Shown in pieces: positions 7,585 to 16,930 of a stretch of 64,000 nt of DNA. Positions within the stretch are counted from its first letter, which is position 1, and every line of letters begins with the position of its first letter. The position numbers and the translations under genes are program-made. Source of the DNA: Hylemonella sp963512455 (GTDB lineage: Bacteria > Pseudomonadota > Gammaproteobacteria > Burkholderiales > Burkholderiaceae_C); assembly GCA_963512455.1 (NCBI GenBank), contig CAUPMJ010000009.1, forward strand, positions 104,978 through 168,977. Reading direction: 5' to 3'. The notes beneath the pieces were generated by a model. It did not search any database and was not told the origin of the DNA. It worked only from the letters and a program-made list of their open reading frames with translations.

Positions 7585-8909
7585 TTCTTGCTGTCTTTCA
7601 GGCGCATTTCTGCCGCGCGGGCATGGGCCTGCAGGCCTTCGCCGTGCGCGAGCACGGAGGCGATCTGCCCCAGGGTCTGGGCACCGGCTTCGCTGACCTC
7701 GATCAGGCTCGAACGCTTCTGGAAGTCGTAGACACCCAGCGGCGAGGAAAAACGGGCGGTGCCGCTGGTGGGCAGCACGTGATTGGGGCCGGCGCAGTAA
7801 TCCCCCAGCGATTCGCTGGTGTAAGCCCCGAGGAAGATCGCACCGGCGTGCTTGAGCAGCGGCTCCCAGCGGTTCGGCTCGCTACTGGAGACCTCCAGGT
7901 GCTCGGGCGCGATGCGGTTGCTGATAGCGCAGGCCTCTTCCATGCTGCGCGTGTAGATCAGAGCGCCGCGGCCGTTGAGGGACTTGGCGATGATCTCGGC
8001 GCGCGGCATCTGGGGCAGCAGGCGGTCGATCTCGCGCTGCACCGCCTCGATATAGGCCGCGTCCGGGCACAGCAGGATGCTCTGCGCCAGCTCGTCGTGC
8101 TCGGCCTGGGAGAACAGGTCCATGGCGACCCAGTCGGCCGGTGTGCTGCCGTCGGCCAGCACCAGAATCTCGCTGGGGCCGGCAATCATGTCGATGCCGA
8201 CCTGGCCAAAGACGCGACGCTTGGCACTGGCCACATAGGCATTGCCTGGGCCGGTGATCTTGTCCACGCCGGGCACGGTGGCCGTGCCATAGGCCAGGGC
8301 CGCCACGGCCTGGGCGCCACCGATGGTGAAGGCACGCGTGACACCGGCCACATAAGCGGCGGCCAGCACCAGCGGGTTCTTCTCGCCACGCGGCGTGGGC
8401 ACCACCATGATGATCTCGCCCACACCGGCCACATGGGCGGGGATGGCGTTCATCAGCACGGAGGAGGGATAGGCGGCCTTGCCGCCGGGCACGTAGATGC
8501 CCACGCGGTCCAGCGGCGTGACCTTCTGGCCCAACAAGGTGCCGTCGGCGTCGCGGTAGCTCCAGCTCTCGCCGCTGGCACGCTTTTGGGCCTCGTGGTA
8601 GCTGCGCACACGCTGGGCAGCAGCGGTCAGGGCCTCGCGCTGGGCGGCCGGCAGGGCCTCGTAGGCGGTTTTCAGTTCGGCCTGTGTCAGTTCCAGGTCC
8701 TTGAGCGCGCCAGCCTGCAGACCGTCGAAGCGGGCGGTGTACTCGAGCACGGCCGCGTCACCACGCTGGCGCACGTCAGCCAGAATCTCGGCCACGCGTT
8801 GCTCAATCGCCGCGTCGGTCTCGCCGGACCAGTGCTGGCGCTCTTTGAAGCGCTGCTCAAAGTCAGCTTGCGCGGTCGACAGGCGCAGGGGACGGGCCTG
8901 GAAGCTCAT
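7581..8909 (-). CDS. hisD: Histidinol dehydrogenase
   Basis: Last two oxidations of histidine synthesis, from histidinol to histidine using NAD+ and zinc. 442 residues, normal length. Signature stretches: VGIYVPGGKAAYPSSVLMN, ITGPGNAYVASAKR, IAGPSEILVLADG, LFSQAEHDELAQSIL with zinc-site residues, RIAPEHLEV, and AGPNHVLPTSGTARFSSPL. Start overlaps the end of hisG by four bases. Confidence 0.97.
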   Translation of the reverse strand: MSFQARPLRLSTAQADFEQRFKERQHWSGETDAAIEQRVAEILADVRQRGDAAVLEYTARFDGLQAGALKDLELTQAELKTAYEALPAAQREALTAAAQRVRSYHEAQKRASGESWSYRDADGTLLGQKVTPLDRVGIYVPGGKAAYPSSVLMNAIPAHVAGVGEIIMVVPTPRGEKNPLVLAAAYVAGVTRAFTIGGAQAVAALAYGTATVPGVDKITGPGNAYVASAKRRVFGQVGIDMIAGPSEILVLADGSTPADWVAMDLFSQAEHDELAQSILLCPDAAYIEAVQREIDRLLPQMPRAEIIAKSLNGRGALIYTRSMEEACAISNRIAPEHLEVSSSEPNRWEPLLKHAGAIFLGAYTSESLGDYCAGPNHVLPTSGTARFSSPLGVYDFQKRSSLIEVSEAGAQTLGQIASVLAHGEGLQAHARAAEMRLKDSKK

Positions 8910-9547
8910 GGCTGCCCCAGGGCCTGGCCAAAGGCGTCGATGATGCGGCGGATCGGCTCGCGCTTGAGCTTGAGCGCGGCCTGGTTCACCACCAGACGCG
9001 AGCTGATGTCCATGATGCGCTCGACCTCGACCAGATGGTTGGCCTTGAGCGTGTTGCCGGTGGACACCAAGTCGACGATGGCATCGGCCAGGCCGGTCAG
9101 CGGGGCCAACTCCATGCTGCCGTAGAGCTTGATCAGGTCCACGTGCACGCCCTTGGCGGCAAAGAATTCGCGCGCAATCGCCACATACTTGGTGGCCACG
9201 CGCAGGCGTGCGCCCTGGCGCACGGCGGCCGCGTAGTCATAGCCCTCGCGTACGGCCACGCTCACGCGGCACTTGGCAATCTGCAGGTCCAGCGGCTGGT
9301 ACAGGCCATCGCTGCCGTGTTCGATCAGGGTATCCAGGCCGGTGATGCCCAGATCGGCACCGCCGTATTGCACATAGGTCGGCACATCGGTGGCACGCAC
9401 CAGCACCACCCGGACTTCGGGCTGGTTGGTGGCCAGAATGAGCTTGCGGGTTTTCTCGGGATCGTCCAGCACCTCGATGCCGGCTGCCTTGAGCAGGGGC
9501 AGGGTCTCGTCGAAGATGCGGCCTTTGGAGAGGGCGAGCGTGATCAT
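8906..9547 (-). CDS. hisG: ATP phosphoribosyltransferase, short-form catalytic subunit
   Basis: First, committed step of histidine biosynthesis, joining ATP and PRPP. 213 residues, so it is the short HisG that lacks the C-terminal regulatory domain and in characterised systems needs the HisRS-like partner HisZ. No hisZ is in this window. Motifs: MITLALSKGRIFDETLPLL, YVQYGGADLGITGLDTL and the PRPP loop DIVDLVSTGNTLKANHL. First his gene of the cluster, 12 bp after murA. Confidence 0.96.
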   Translation of the reverse strand: MITLALSKGRIFDETLPLLKAAGIEVLDDPEKTRKLILATNQPEVRVVLVRATDVPTYVQYGGADLGITGLDTLIEHGSDGLYQPLDLQIAKCRVSVAVREGYDYAAAVRQGARLRVATKYVAIAREFFAAKGVHVDLIKLYGSMELAPLTGLADAIVDLVSTGNTLKANHLVEVERIMDISSRLVVNQAALKLKREPIRRIIDAFGQALGQP

Positions 9548-9559
9548 TGGGTCATTTTC

Positions 9560-10825
<1,266 letters not shown>

Positions 10826-10831
10826 GGAAAG

Positions 10832-11074
10832 TCACCTGGGTTGCGCCGCCCATTCGGCCGGCGTATAGGTTTTCATCGACAGGGCATGCACCTCGTCGGT
10901 ATGCATCTTCTGGCCCAGCGTGGCGTAGACGCGCTGGTGGCGCTGGATGGCCCGCTTGCCCTCGAACTCCGGCGACACAATGGTGGCATACCAGTGTCGG
11001 CCGTCCCCGGTGAGCTCGATATGCTCACATTTCAGCCCCGCCGCGATGATGGATTGCAGTTCGTCAGCAGTCAT
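10832..11074 (-). CDS. ibaG: BolA-family protein IbaG
   Basis: Small BolA/IbaG protein of about 80 residues, expected to work with monothiol glutaredoxins in iron-sulfur cluster handling. Start placed at MTADELQSIIAAGL (11074); the longer frame upstream overlaps the permease gene and has no family similarity. Seen: HIELTGDGRHWYATIVSPEF and the class helix RHQRVYATLGQKMHTDEVHAL with the conserved invariant His. Five bases separate it from the ABC permease; murA follows six bases later. Confidence 0.9.
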   Translation of the reverse strand: MTADELQSIIAAGLKCEHIELTGDGRHWYATIVSPEFEGKRAIQRHQRVYATLGQKMHTDEVHALSMKTYTPAEWAAQPR

Positions 11075-11078
11075 GTTC

Positions 11079-11834
11079 TCAGCCTCGAATTTTGTAACCG
11101 GTGCGTAGCAGGTGCACCGCCAAGCCGCCCACAACGATGAGGGCGGTCGCGACGATGGCCAGACTCAGCCAGGGCGACACATCGCTGACACCGAAGAAGC
11201 CATGGCGAAAGCCGTCGATCATGTAGAAAAAGGGGTTGAGATGGCTCACCCCCTGCCAGAAGGCCGGCAGCGAGTGGATGGAATAGAACACGCCGCTGAG
11301 GAAGGTCATGGGCATGATGACGAAGTTCTGGAAAGCCGCGAGCTGGTCGAACTTCTCGGCCCACAGGCCGGCAATCAGGCCCAGCGAGCCCAGCAGGGCC
11401 GCGCCCAGCACCGCGAAGACCAGGATCCACAGCGGCGCCTGCACACTCAGGTCGGTGAACCAGAAGGTCACCAGGAACACCCCCGTGCCCACCACCAGGC
11501 CACGCAGCACCGAAGAGCCGACGTAGGCCAAGTACCAGGCCCAGTGCGACAGCGGCGTGAGCAGCAGAAAGACCAGGTTGCCCATGATCTTGCTCTGGAT
11601 CAGCGAAGACGAGCTGTTGGCAAAGGCGTTCTGCAGCACGCTCATCATCACCAGGCCGGGGATCAGGAAAGCGGTGTAGCCGATGCGGTCGTAGACCTTG
11701 ACGTGGTCTTCCAGCACATGGCCGAAGATCAGCAGGTAGAGCACAGCTGTCAGCACCGGCGCGGCGATGGTCTGGAAGCTGACCTTCCAGAAGCGCAGCA
11801 CTTCCTTGTACAGCAGGGTCTGCCAACCGCTCAT
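11079..11834 (-). CDS. ABC-2 type transporter permease (YadH-like)
   Basis: Inner-membrane permease of 251 residues with six predicted hydrophobic helices (for example AAPVLTAVLYLLIFGHVL, FLIPGLVMMSVLQNAFANS and FVIMPMTFLSGVFYSI). The last of these is the characteristic ABC-2 permease motif. It overlaps the ATPase gene upstream by four bases, forming a two-gene exporter. E. coli YadGH is the closest type I recognise; its substrate is unknown. Position between the Mla genes and ibaG-murA fits a conserved envelope cluster but does not reveal the cargo. Confidence 0.88.
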   Translation of the reverse strand: MSGWQTLLYKEVLRFWKVSFQTIAAPVLTAVLYLLIFGHVLEDHVKVYDRIGYTAFLIPGLVMMSVLQNAFANSSSSLIQSKIMGNLVFLLLTPLSHWAWYLAYVGSSVLRGLVVGTGVFLVTFWFTDLSVQAPLWILVFAVLGAALLGSLGLIAGLWAEKFDQLAAFQNFVIMPMTFLSGVFYSIHSLPAFWQGVSHLNPFFYMIDGFRHGFFGVSDVSPWLSLAIVATALIVVGGLAVHLLRTGYKIRG

Positions 11835-12748
11835 TTCTTGTCTCCCATCACCTGGAGGAAGACGTCTTCCAGATCGGCCTTGGTGATCTCGACGTCGTCC
11901 ACGATCACGCCGGCCTCGCGCACGGCGGCCAGGTAGGTCTCGATCTCGCGCGCGTCATGCGCCGGGAACTGCACGATGCGTCCGGTCACCCGCGCCTGCG
12001 CGGCCAGGTCGGCCGGCAGCTGGCCCTCGATTTTCATGCGCAGCACATGGCTGGACGCGGTCTTGAGCAACTCGCTGGTACGTTCCAGCGCCACCACCCG
12101 ACCCGTCTTGAGCATGGCGATGCGGCCACAGAGCGCCTCGGCCTCTTCCAGGTAATGGGTGGTCAGCAGCACCGTATGGCCCTGCTTGTTCAGACGCGAG
12201 ATGAAAGCCCACAGGGTCTGGCGCAACTCCACGTCCACGCCGGCGGTGGGCTCGTCCAGCACGATGACCGGCGGCTTGTGCACCAGGGCCTGGGCCACCA
12301 GCACACGCCGCTTCATGCCGCCCGAGAGCTGGCGCATATTGGCCTGGGCCTTGTCGGCCAGGCCCAGGCTTTCCAGCAGCTCGTCGATCCAGGCGTCGTT
12401 GTTCTTCACGCCGAAATAGCCGGATTGGATGCGCAGCGTCTCACGCACATTGAAGAAGGGGTCGAACACCAGTTCCTGGGGCACCACGCCGAGCAGTTTG
12501 CGCGCCTGGGCATAGTCGGCCTGCACGTCGTGGCCCAGCACGGAGACTTTGCCCCGGCTGGCACGCACCAGGCCGGCGAGGATGCTGATCAGGGTGGTCT
12601 TGCCCGCGCCATTGGGGCCGAGCAGGCCGAAGAACTCGCCCTCCTCGATGTCCAGGCTGACATCATCCAGAGCGGCGAAGGTGGCGCCCTTGGGACCGCG
12701 GGCGAGCGGATAGAGCCGGGAGACGGACTGGAAGGAGATAGCGGGCAT
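11831..12748 (-). CDS. ABC transporter ATP-binding protein (YadG-like)
   Basis: ATPase of 305 residues that energises the adjacent ABC-2 permease. Walker A is LLGPNGAGKTTLISILAG (about residues 41-58), the Q-loop GVVPQELVFDPFF follows, the signature is MRQLSGGMKRRVLVAQAL and Walker B is VIVLDEPTAGVD, then the H-loop LLTTHYLEEAE. The C-terminal 80 residues form the accessory domain usual in drug/lipid-type exporters. Substrate unknown. Confidence 0.92.
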   Translation of the reverse strand: MPAISFQSVSRLYPLARGPKGATFAALDDVSLDIEEGEFFGLLGPNGAGKTTLISILAGLVRASRGKVSVLGHDVQADYAQARKLLGVVPQELVFDPFFNVRETLRIQSGYFGVKNNDAWIDELLESLGLADKAQANMRQLSGGMKRRVLVAQALVHKPPVIVLDEPTAGVDVELRQTLWAFISRLNKQGHTVLLTTHYLEEAEALCGRIAMLKTGRVVALERTSELLKTASSHVLRMKIEGQLPADLAAQARVTGRIVQFPAHDAREIETYLAAVREAGVIVDDVEITKADLEDVFLQVMGDKK

Positions 12749-12788
12749 GGGAACCCGCTATTTTAGGCGCTCGCAAGAGCCCCCACGC

Positions 12789-13061
12789 TCAGGCGGTCGG
12801 CAACAGCAGCTCAGACACCCCATAGAGGCGGGCCAGATCGACCAAGCGGGAGGAAAGGTTGCGAATTTCGAAGCCCTTGCCACGCTGCAGGCCGGCACGG
12901 CGGAATTCCAGCAGCACGGACAGGGCGGAAGAATCGAAGTGTTGGAGCGAAGCTGCGTCCACCACCACCGCGGCCCCCGTCTGCGAGGGCAGGCCCTGCA
13001 CCAGCATGCGCAGGCAGGCCGTGGCCTGCTTGTGGGTCAGTTCAGAAGGCAGGACCAGCAT
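12789..13061 (-). CDS. mlaB: MlaB, STAS-domain subunit of the Mla lipid transporter
   Basis: Cytoplasmic STAS-domain protein (90 residues) that stabilises the MlaFE ABC complex. The characteristic strand-loop VVVDAASLQHFDSSALSVLL, with the Asp-Ser-Ser of STAS proteins, is at about residues 33-52. It directly follows mlaC (2 bp), ending the mlaFEDACB series. The YadG-like ATPase gene begins about 40 bp downstream. Confidence 0.85.
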   Translation of the reverse strand: MLVLPSELTHKQATACLRMLVQGLPSQTGAAVVVDAASLQHFDSSALSVLLEFRRAGLQRGKGFEIRNLSSRLVDLARLYGVSELLLPTA

Positions 13062-13063
13062 GA

Positions 13064-13714
13064 TCAGGCCTTCTTGGCATTGGCCTTGTTGCGCTCGACC
13101 AGCGAGGCAATCAGGCCGTCGATGCCCTTGGCATGAACCTCCTGGGCGAACTGGCTGCGATAGGTTTCCACCAGCCAGACCCCCATGACATTGAGGTTGT
13201 AGATCTTCCAGCCCCGGCCTTCGCCCGGGGTTTTCTCCAGGCGATAGTCCAGTTGCACGGGCTCAGGATTGCCCTTGCCCTTGACTTCCGTGCGGACCAC
13301 GACTTCCTTGTCCTCGGGCGCCGCGCGCATGGGCTTGAGCGATACCGTCATGTCGTTGACCTGGGAGAGCGCACCGGCGTAGGTACGCACCAGCAATATC
13401 TTGTATTCCTCCTGCAGGCGCTTCTTCTGTTCAGGGGTGGCCTGGCGCCAGCCAGGGCCGACCGAGGCCGCCGTCATGCGCTGGAAATTCACATTCGGCA
13501 TGATTTTGGTATCGACCAGGGCAATCAGGCGATTGATGTCGCCGGCCTTGATGGCTGCATCCGCCTTGATGCTGTCGAGCACCTCGTTCGACAGCTTCAG
13601 GATCACGACATCAGCGCCTTCGTCGGCCGCCCAGGCAGGCGTCCAGGCCGGTGCCAGAAGGGTGGCCATGGTGGCACAGGCGGCCAGCAGGCGATGGAAA
13701 ACGCGTCGTTGCAT
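13064..13714 (-). CDS. mlaC: MlaC, periplasmic phospholipid-binding protein
   Basis: Periplasmic shuttle carrying phospholipids between the MlaA-porin complex and the MlaFEDB transporter. 216 residues with a signal peptide of about 29 residues ending PAWTPAWAADEG. Family stretches: RLIALVDTKIMPNVNFQRM, VGPGWRQATPEQKKRLQEEY and GWKIYNLNVMGVWLVETYRS. Length and motifs match the MlaC (Tol-Ttg2D) family. Confidence 0.93.
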   Translation of the reverse strand: MQRRVFHRLLAACATMATLLAPAWTPAWAADEGADVVILKLSNEVLDSIKADAAIKAGDINRLIALVDTKIMPNVNFQRMTAASVGPGWRQATPEQKKRLQEEYKILLVRTYAGALSQVNDMTVSLKPMRAAPEDKEVVVRTEVKGKGNPEPVQLDYRLEKTPGEGRGWKIYNLNVMGVWLVETYRSQFAQEVHAKGIDGLIASLVERNKANAKKA

Positions 13715-13805
13715 GGTGTAACACTCCAGAACTCAGGCAATGCGCCGGCTGGATGCCGACCTCACTGTAACGCCCGCCGGCTCATCCCGGCCGACAGGGC
13801 AGACT

Positions 13806-14585
13806 TCACTTGGCAGTTTCATCCCCGTCCGTCTCGACATCTTCGATCATCGGTTCTTCGGGCGGGTTCCCGTCATAGACAAGATTGCGCCGATGCTGCA
13901 GGTAGGCATCGCGCAGGAAAGTATATTTATCCAGGGCGGCCCCTTCAAGCAGGTCTTCTTGCTTGAGCAGGCGGCCCCGCTTGTGAACCACGCGCACGCC
14001 GATCAGCGTATTGCGCGTGGGCACATCCTCGATATGGGTCACGAGGTCCCCCCGCCAATCCGCGGGCAGAGCAGCGGTATCGCGCACCGTCGAGGGCCCC
14101 AGCAAGGGCAGCATGACATAGGGCCCTGCCCCTACCCCCCAATAACCCAGGGTCTGGCCGAAATCCTCGTTGTGGCGCGGGATCTGCATCTCGCTGGCCA
14201 CGTCCAGCACGCCCGCCAGCCCGAAGAAGGAATTGACCCAGAAGCGGGTGAAGCTCTCGCCGGCAGCCTGCCCCTTGAGCTGCAAGACGCTGTTGACCGT
14301 GGTCCAGGCATCTTCGAGGTTGGCGAAGAAGTTGCCGATGCCCCTGCGCAGCAGCTCAGGCGTGGACTCCTGGTAAACCGTGGCCACCGGCTTGAGCACG
14401 GCGCGGTCGAGCGCATCGTTGAACTTGTAGACCCCGCGATTCCAGGGCTCCATAGGGTCGGCGGGATTGGCCTGCGGACCGGTCGCGCAGCCGGTCATAA
14501 GCAGGCCCAAAGCCAGCACCAGCAGGCGCAACAGCCAGGACCGCAGCACTGGCTGGCCCGGGTGGGAACAACCCGCCAACGTCAT
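13806..14585 (-). CDS. mlaA: MlaA (VacJ), outer-membrane lipoprotein
   Basis: Outer-membrane lipoprotein that removes phospholipids from the outer leaflet. 259 residues. A hydrophobic stretch followed by GLLMTGCATG provides a lipobox at about residue 33; an earlier Cys (MTLAGC) at the very N terminus is less likely because no hydrophobic core precedes it. VacJ landmarks: DPMEPWNRGVYKFNDALDR, NFFANLEDAWTTVNSVLQ, RFWVNSFFGLAGVLDVASEM and TLGYWGVGAGPYVMLPLLGPS. Its insertion between mlaD and mlaC is the Burkholderiales arrangement. Start overlaps the mlaD stop. Confidence 0.93.
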   Translation of the reverse strand: MTLAGCSHPGQPVLRSWLLRLLVLALGLLMTGCATGPQANPADPMEPWNRGVYKFNDALDRAVLKPVATVYQESTPELLRRGIGNFFANLEDAWTTVNSVLQLKGQAAGESFTRFWVNSFFGLAGVLDVASEMQIPRHNEDFGQTLGYWGVGAGPYVMLPLLGPSTVRDTAALPADWRGDLVTHIEDVPTRNTLIGVRVVHKRGRLLKQEDLLEGAALDKYTFLRDAYLQHRRNLVYDGNPPEEPMIEDVETDGDETAK

Positions 14586-15067
14586 TTCTTGGCCGCGTTC
14601 GGCCCAGCGCCTTCAGCCGACTTGTTGTAGATGAACTGGCCGATCAGGTTTTCCAGCACGATGGCCGACTGGGTGGAAGAAATGACGTCGCCTGCGCCCA
14701 GGTTCTTCTCCTCGGCGCCAGCTTCGATGCCGACGTACTGGTCACCCAGCAGGCCGCTGGTAAGGATCTTGAGCGAACTGTCCTTGGGGAATTTGTAGCG
14801 GCTCTCCATGGCCAGTATCACGCGAGCCTGGAACGTCTTGTCATCGAAGGTGATGCCCTCGACGCGGCCCACCACCACGCCACCACTCTTGACGGCCGCC
14901 TTGGGCTTGAGCCCCCCGATGTTGTCGAACCGGGCCTCGACGCGGTAGGTGGACTGGAAGCTCAGGTTCAGCAGATTCGCGGCCTGCAGCGCCAGGAACA
15001 GGATGGCCCCCGCGCCGATCAGGACAAACAGGCCGACCCACACATCATTTTTTGAGCGTTGCACCAC
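14582..15067 (-). CDS. mlaD: MlaD, MCE-domain substrate-binding subunit
   Basis: Inner-membrane-anchored MCE protein that forms the periplasmic hexameric ring of the MlaFEDB transporter. 161 residues: one N-terminal membrane helix (GLFVLIGAGAILFLALQAAN), then an MCE domain with YRVEARFDNIGGLKPKAAVK, GGVVVGRVEGI and LGDQYVGIEAGAEE. A short C-terminal helix (LENLIGQFIYNKSAEG) matches MlaD's oligomeric core. Seven bases after mlaE. Confidence 0.94.
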   Translation of the reverse strand: MVQRSKNDVWVGLFVLIGAGAILFLALQAANLLNLSFQSTYRVEARFDNIGGLKPKAAVKSGGVVVGRVEGITFDDKTFQARVILAMESRYKFPKDSSLKILTSGLLGDQYVGIEAGAEEKNLGAGDVISSTQSAIVLENLIGQFIYNKSAEGAGPNAAKK

Positions 15068-15074
15068 ACTCTCC

Positions 15075-15857
15075 TCAAATCGTAAACATCATTGCCGTCA
15101 GGATGAAATCCAGACCCAAAACCGCCAGCGAGGCCATCACCACGGTCCGCGTGGTGGCACTCGACACACCTTCAGGCGTCGCCTGCGCCTCATAACCCTG
15201 CAACAGGGCCACGAAGCTCACTGTGAAGCCGAACACGATGCTTTTCACGACCCCATTGCCCACGTCATTCCAGACATCGACGCCGCCCTGCATCTGGCTC
15301 CAGAAAGCCCCCGGATCAACGCCGATCATGACCACACCGACCAGCCAGCCCCCCATCACGCCGACCGCGCTGAACACCGCGGCCAGCAAGGGCATGGCGA
15401 TCACGCCCCCCCAGAAGCGCGGCGCCAGGATGCGGCGGACCGGGTCGACCGCCATCATCTCCATGGCGCTGAGTTGCTCGCCCGCCTTCATCAGGCCGAT
15501 CTCGGCGGTCAGCGAGGTACCGGCACGGCCGGCAAACAGCAAGGCCGCCACCACCGGGCCGAGTTCGCGCACCAGGCTCAGCGCCACCATCTGACCCAGC
15601 GCCTCGGTCGAGCCGTAGTCCACCAGGATGTAATAACCCTGCAGGCCGAGCACGAAACCCACGAACAGGCCGGAGACCACGATGATCGCCAGTGAGTGGT
15701 TGCCCAGGAAGTGCACCTGGTCGCGCACCAGCCCCAGGCGTTTGAAGGTGGGGCCGGCCAGCTGCACCAGCCGAAAGAACAGCCGCGTCGCGTAGCCCAT
15801 GTCGTCGAGCTTGCGCCGCACGGCATAACCGACATCGGAAGGGCGCCACCAGCTCAT
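15075..15857 (-). CDS. mlaE: MlaE, permease subunit of the Mla transporter
   Basis: Membrane subunit of the phospholipid ABC transporter, 260 residues. Five to six hydrophobic helices are visible; the family's most conserved part is LVRELGPVVAALLFAGRAG followed by EIGLMKAGEQLSAMEMMAVD, with the coupling-helix glutamates. Start codon overlaps the mlaF stop by four bases. Confidence 0.95.
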   Translation of the reverse strand: MSWWRPSDVGYAVRRKLDDMGYATRLFFRLVQLAGPTFKRLGLVRDQVHFLGNHSLAIIVVSGLFVGFVLGLQGYYILVDYGSTEALGQMVALSLVRELGPVVAALLFAGRAGTSLTAEIGLMKAGEQLSAMEMMAVDPVRRILAPRFWGGVIAMPLLAAVFSAVGVMGGWLVGVVMIGVDPGAFWSQMQGGVDVWNDVGNGVVKSIVFGFTVSFVALLQGYEAQATPEGVSSATTRTVVMASLAVLGLDFILTAMMFTI

Positions 15858-16669
15858 GCCTGAACCTCCCCGAAATCCTGCTCCACACTGGGACCTGGGT
15901 AATGGAAATGCACCGGCCCTTCGGCCTGTGCCTGCACAAACTGCTGCACCAGGGGATCCGTCGAGCGTTTCACTTCATCCGGCGTGCCTTGGGCTGCAAT
16001 GCCGCCGTTGGCCAGGATCACCACCTGGTCGGCAATCTGGAAGGTTTCCTCCAGGTCGTGCGACACGACGATGCTGGTCAGCCCCATGGCGTCATTCAAC
16101 CGACGGATCAGCTGAGCGGCCGTACCCAGGGAAATCGGGTCCAGCCCGGCAAACGGTTCGTCATACATCACCAGCTCGGGGTCGAGCACGATGGCCCGCG
16201 CCAGCGCCACACGCCGCGCCATGCCGCCCGAGACCTCGCTGGGCATCAGATCGCGCGCACCGCGCAAGCCGACGGCATTGAGCTTCATCAGCACGAGGTG
16301 GCGAACCAGTTCCTCGGTCAGATCGGTATGCTCGCGCAGAGGGAAGGCCACGTTCTCGAACACGCTGAGGTCGGCAAACAGGGCGCCGAACTGGAACAAC
16401 ATGCCCATGCGGCGTCGCGCCAGATAGAGCTGCTGCTGGTCCATGCGGGTCACATCCTCGCCATCGAACAGCACTTCGCCCTGCTGGGCCAGGTTCTGCC
16501 CGCCAATCAGGCGCAGGACGGTGGTCTTGCCGCCGCCGGAGGCCCCCATCAGCGCAGTGACCTTGCCACGCGGAATGCTCAGGCTGACGTTGTCAAGAAT
16601 GACGCGGTCACTGTAGCCAAAGGTGACGTTGCGCAGCTCGACCAAGGGAGTGTCTGATGATGCAGCCAT
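15854..16669 (-). CDS. mlaF: MlaF, ATP-binding subunit of the Mla transporter
   Basis: ATPase powering MlaFEDB, about 271 residues from MAASSDTPLVELRN. Walker A LMGASGGGKTTVLRLIGG, signature EVSGGMARRVALARAI, Walker B LVMYDEPFAGLDP and H-loop SIVVSHDLEETF are all intact. The ATG at 16669 comes straight after a run of six T (minus strand) that is the tail of an intrinsic terminator hairpin, so no Shine-Dalgarno sequence can precede it. An in-frame double ATG at 16708/16705 would add MMQKPEHAGFCFF and place the hairpin inside the coding sequence. Which start is used is open. First gene of the mla series. Confidence 0.9.
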   Translation of the reverse strand: MAASSDTPLVELRNVTFGYSDRVILDNVSLSIPRGKVTALMGASGGGKTTVLRLIGGQNLAQQGEVLFDGEDVTRMDQQQLYLARRRMGMLFQFGALFADLSVFENVAFPLREHTDLTEELVRHLVLMKLNAVGLRGARDLMPSEVSGGMARRVALARAIVLDPELVMYDEPFAGLDPISLGTAAQLIRRLNDAMGLTSIVVSHDLEETFQIADQVVILANGGIAAQGTPDEVKRSTDPLVQQFVQAQAEGPVHFHYPGPSVEQDFGEVQA

Positions 16670-16675
16670 AAAAAA

Positions 16676-16703
16676 GCAAAAGCCGGCGTGTTCCGGCTTT
16701 TGC
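16676..16703 (-). terminator. Intrinsic terminator between gltD and mlaF
   Basis: Perfect 11-bp stem (GCAAAAGCCGG with CCGGCTTTTGC) and a 6-base loop. On the minus strand it is followed by six T residues at 16675-16670, so it should end the gltBD transcript. The T run touches the mlaF ATG at 16669. A competing pairing is possible, because ATGATGCA (16708-16701, minus strand) has its complement TGCATCAT just inside mlaF. Confidence 0.85.
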
Positions 16704-16724
16704 ATCATACGGCAAAGTGCTGGA

Positions 16725-16796
16725 TCAGCGCGGCAGCGTACTGCCCCCCATAAGGAACTCGCCAAGCGCACACGCAGCCTGACGGCCCTCGCGCAT
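16725..16796 (-). pseudogene. Remnant second copy of the gltD 3' end
   Basis: On the minus strand, 139 bp beyond the start of the real gltD 3' tail, these 72 bases encode MREGRQAACALGEFLMGGSTLPR followed by TGA when read in the corresponding frame (given here as two parts: MREGRQAACALG then EFLMGGSTLPR). The genuine GltD C terminus is IREGRQAARAVD then EFLMGSSTLPR and a stop. After the first residue, 18 of 22 residues agree. It has no ribosome-binding site and is too short to be a gene by itself, so I call it a decayed duplication of the gltD tail. A gltD copy from another strain brought in by recombination is the other explanation. Confidence 0.75.
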
Positions 16797-16833
16797 GGCG
16801 GGCGGCTAGCCCGCCATTCCTGTTGCGCCCAAC

Positions 16834-16930
16834 GGGCGATTCGGGAAGGCCGCCTAGCGCGGAAGGGTGCTGCTACCCATCAGAAACTCATCGACGGCCC
16901 GGGCAGCCTGGCGGCCTTCCCGAATCGCCC
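16834..16930. repeat. 21-bp perfect inverted repeat around the gltD stop codon
   Basis: Arm one, 16834-16854 (starting GGGCGATTCGGG), is the exact reverse complement of arm two, 16910-16930 (starting GGCGGCCTTCCC). The arms are separated by 55 bases holding the gltD stop and its last codons. Arm two lies inside gltD (codons for AIREGRQAA) and arm one just past the stop. A 9-bp hairpin (ATGGCGGGC/GCCCGCCAT) lies next to it at 16795-16817. Together with the gltD-tail remnant this suggests a local inverted and direct duplication. Confidence 0.8.
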
